Notes under the pieces: model-generated
What the model was told of the DNA's origin: nothing
The model's database searches: none
Seen by the model: only the letters and a program-made list of their open reading frames with translations
Shown here: piece after piece, positions 14,760 to 14,805 of the stretch
Layout of the letters: every line of letters starts with the position of its first letter
How positions within the stretch are numbered: the first letter of the stretch is position 1
Position numbers and translations under genes: made by a program
DNA from: an uncultured Collinsella sp.
GTDB lineage: Bacteria > Actinomycetota > Coriobacteriia > Coriobacteriales > Coriobacteriaceae
Length of the DNA: 14,805 nt
Assembly: GCA_902470905.1 (NCBI GenBank)
Contig: CABRIC010000050.1
Span: forward strand, 1-14,805
Direction: 5' to 3'

Positions 14760-14805
14760 CTGTCTCTTATACACATCTGACGCTGCCGACGATACTCCTT
14801 GTGTA
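14760..14805 (-). other. Illumina Nextera (Tn5) library adapter, not genomic
   Basis: Reverse complement of the adapter at 1-47: mosaic end CTGTCTCTTATACACATCT, then GACGCTGCCGACGA, index TACTCCTT (AAGGAGTA reversed) and GTGTA. It cuts the serine dehydratase gene and creates spurious codons, including the familiar MYKRQ start on the minus strand. Confidence 0.98.

Noticed and set aside
14430..14774. A minus-strand open frame starting MYKRQ
   Set aside because: Its start codon lies in the Nextera adapter; it is a well-known artefact pattern.

Overview
The window looks like a chromosomal contig from a GC-rich Actinomycetota gut bacterium, most likely class Coriobacteriia and plausibly Collinsella. 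This rests on strong G/C bias at third codon positions and on the look of the proteins: a GH13-GH77 fusion, a single-chain L-serine dehydratase and a MetK with insertions. The assignment is inference; no rRNA or other marker is present. Both ends are sequencing artefact: bases 1-47 and 14760-14805 are an Illumina Nextera adapter in opposite orientations, so the biological sequence is 48-14759 and the last gene is cut.

Layout, left to right. 48-420 is a relatively AT-rich, gene-free stretch with nested inverted repeats and a possible control region. 421-4042 (+) carries a 1098-aa GH13 amylase/neopullulanase fused to a GH77 4-alpha-glucanotransferase, then a small FmdB-type zinc ribbon protein with a clear terminator. 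4183-11394 (-) is a housekeeping block, transcribed in the order gltX, priA, def, fmt, rsmB. 11672-12952 (+) is metK, divergent from gltX. 13267-14759 (+) is an iron-sulfur L-serine dehydratase with beta, ACT and alpha parts in one chain, missing its C-terminus.

How the genes fit together. The minus-strand block joins replication restart (PriA) to translation: GltX charges tRNA-Glu, Fmt formylates initiator Met-tRNA, Def removes the formyl group from new proteins, and RsmB methylates 16S rRNA using S-adenosylmethionine, the product of the neighbouring metK. priA-def are closely spaced and fmt-rsmB overlap by 4 bases. A terminator separates gltX from priA, and a 321-base gap separates def from fmt. 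The sugar enzyme is cytoplasmic and probably handles imported malto-oligosaccharides; the serine dehydratase makes pyruvate and ammonia.

No transposase, CRISPR array, phage gene, tRNA or defence system is visible, and I found no clear undescribed multi-gene system. The most unusual features are non-coding: each of the five larger intergenic gaps carries its own long inverted repeat, three of them with 26-30 bp arms. Also notable are a beta-clamp-binding-like motif at the PriA N-terminus, a hairpin-plus-U-tract leader before metK, and a protein-like open frame without a start codon in the first gap.
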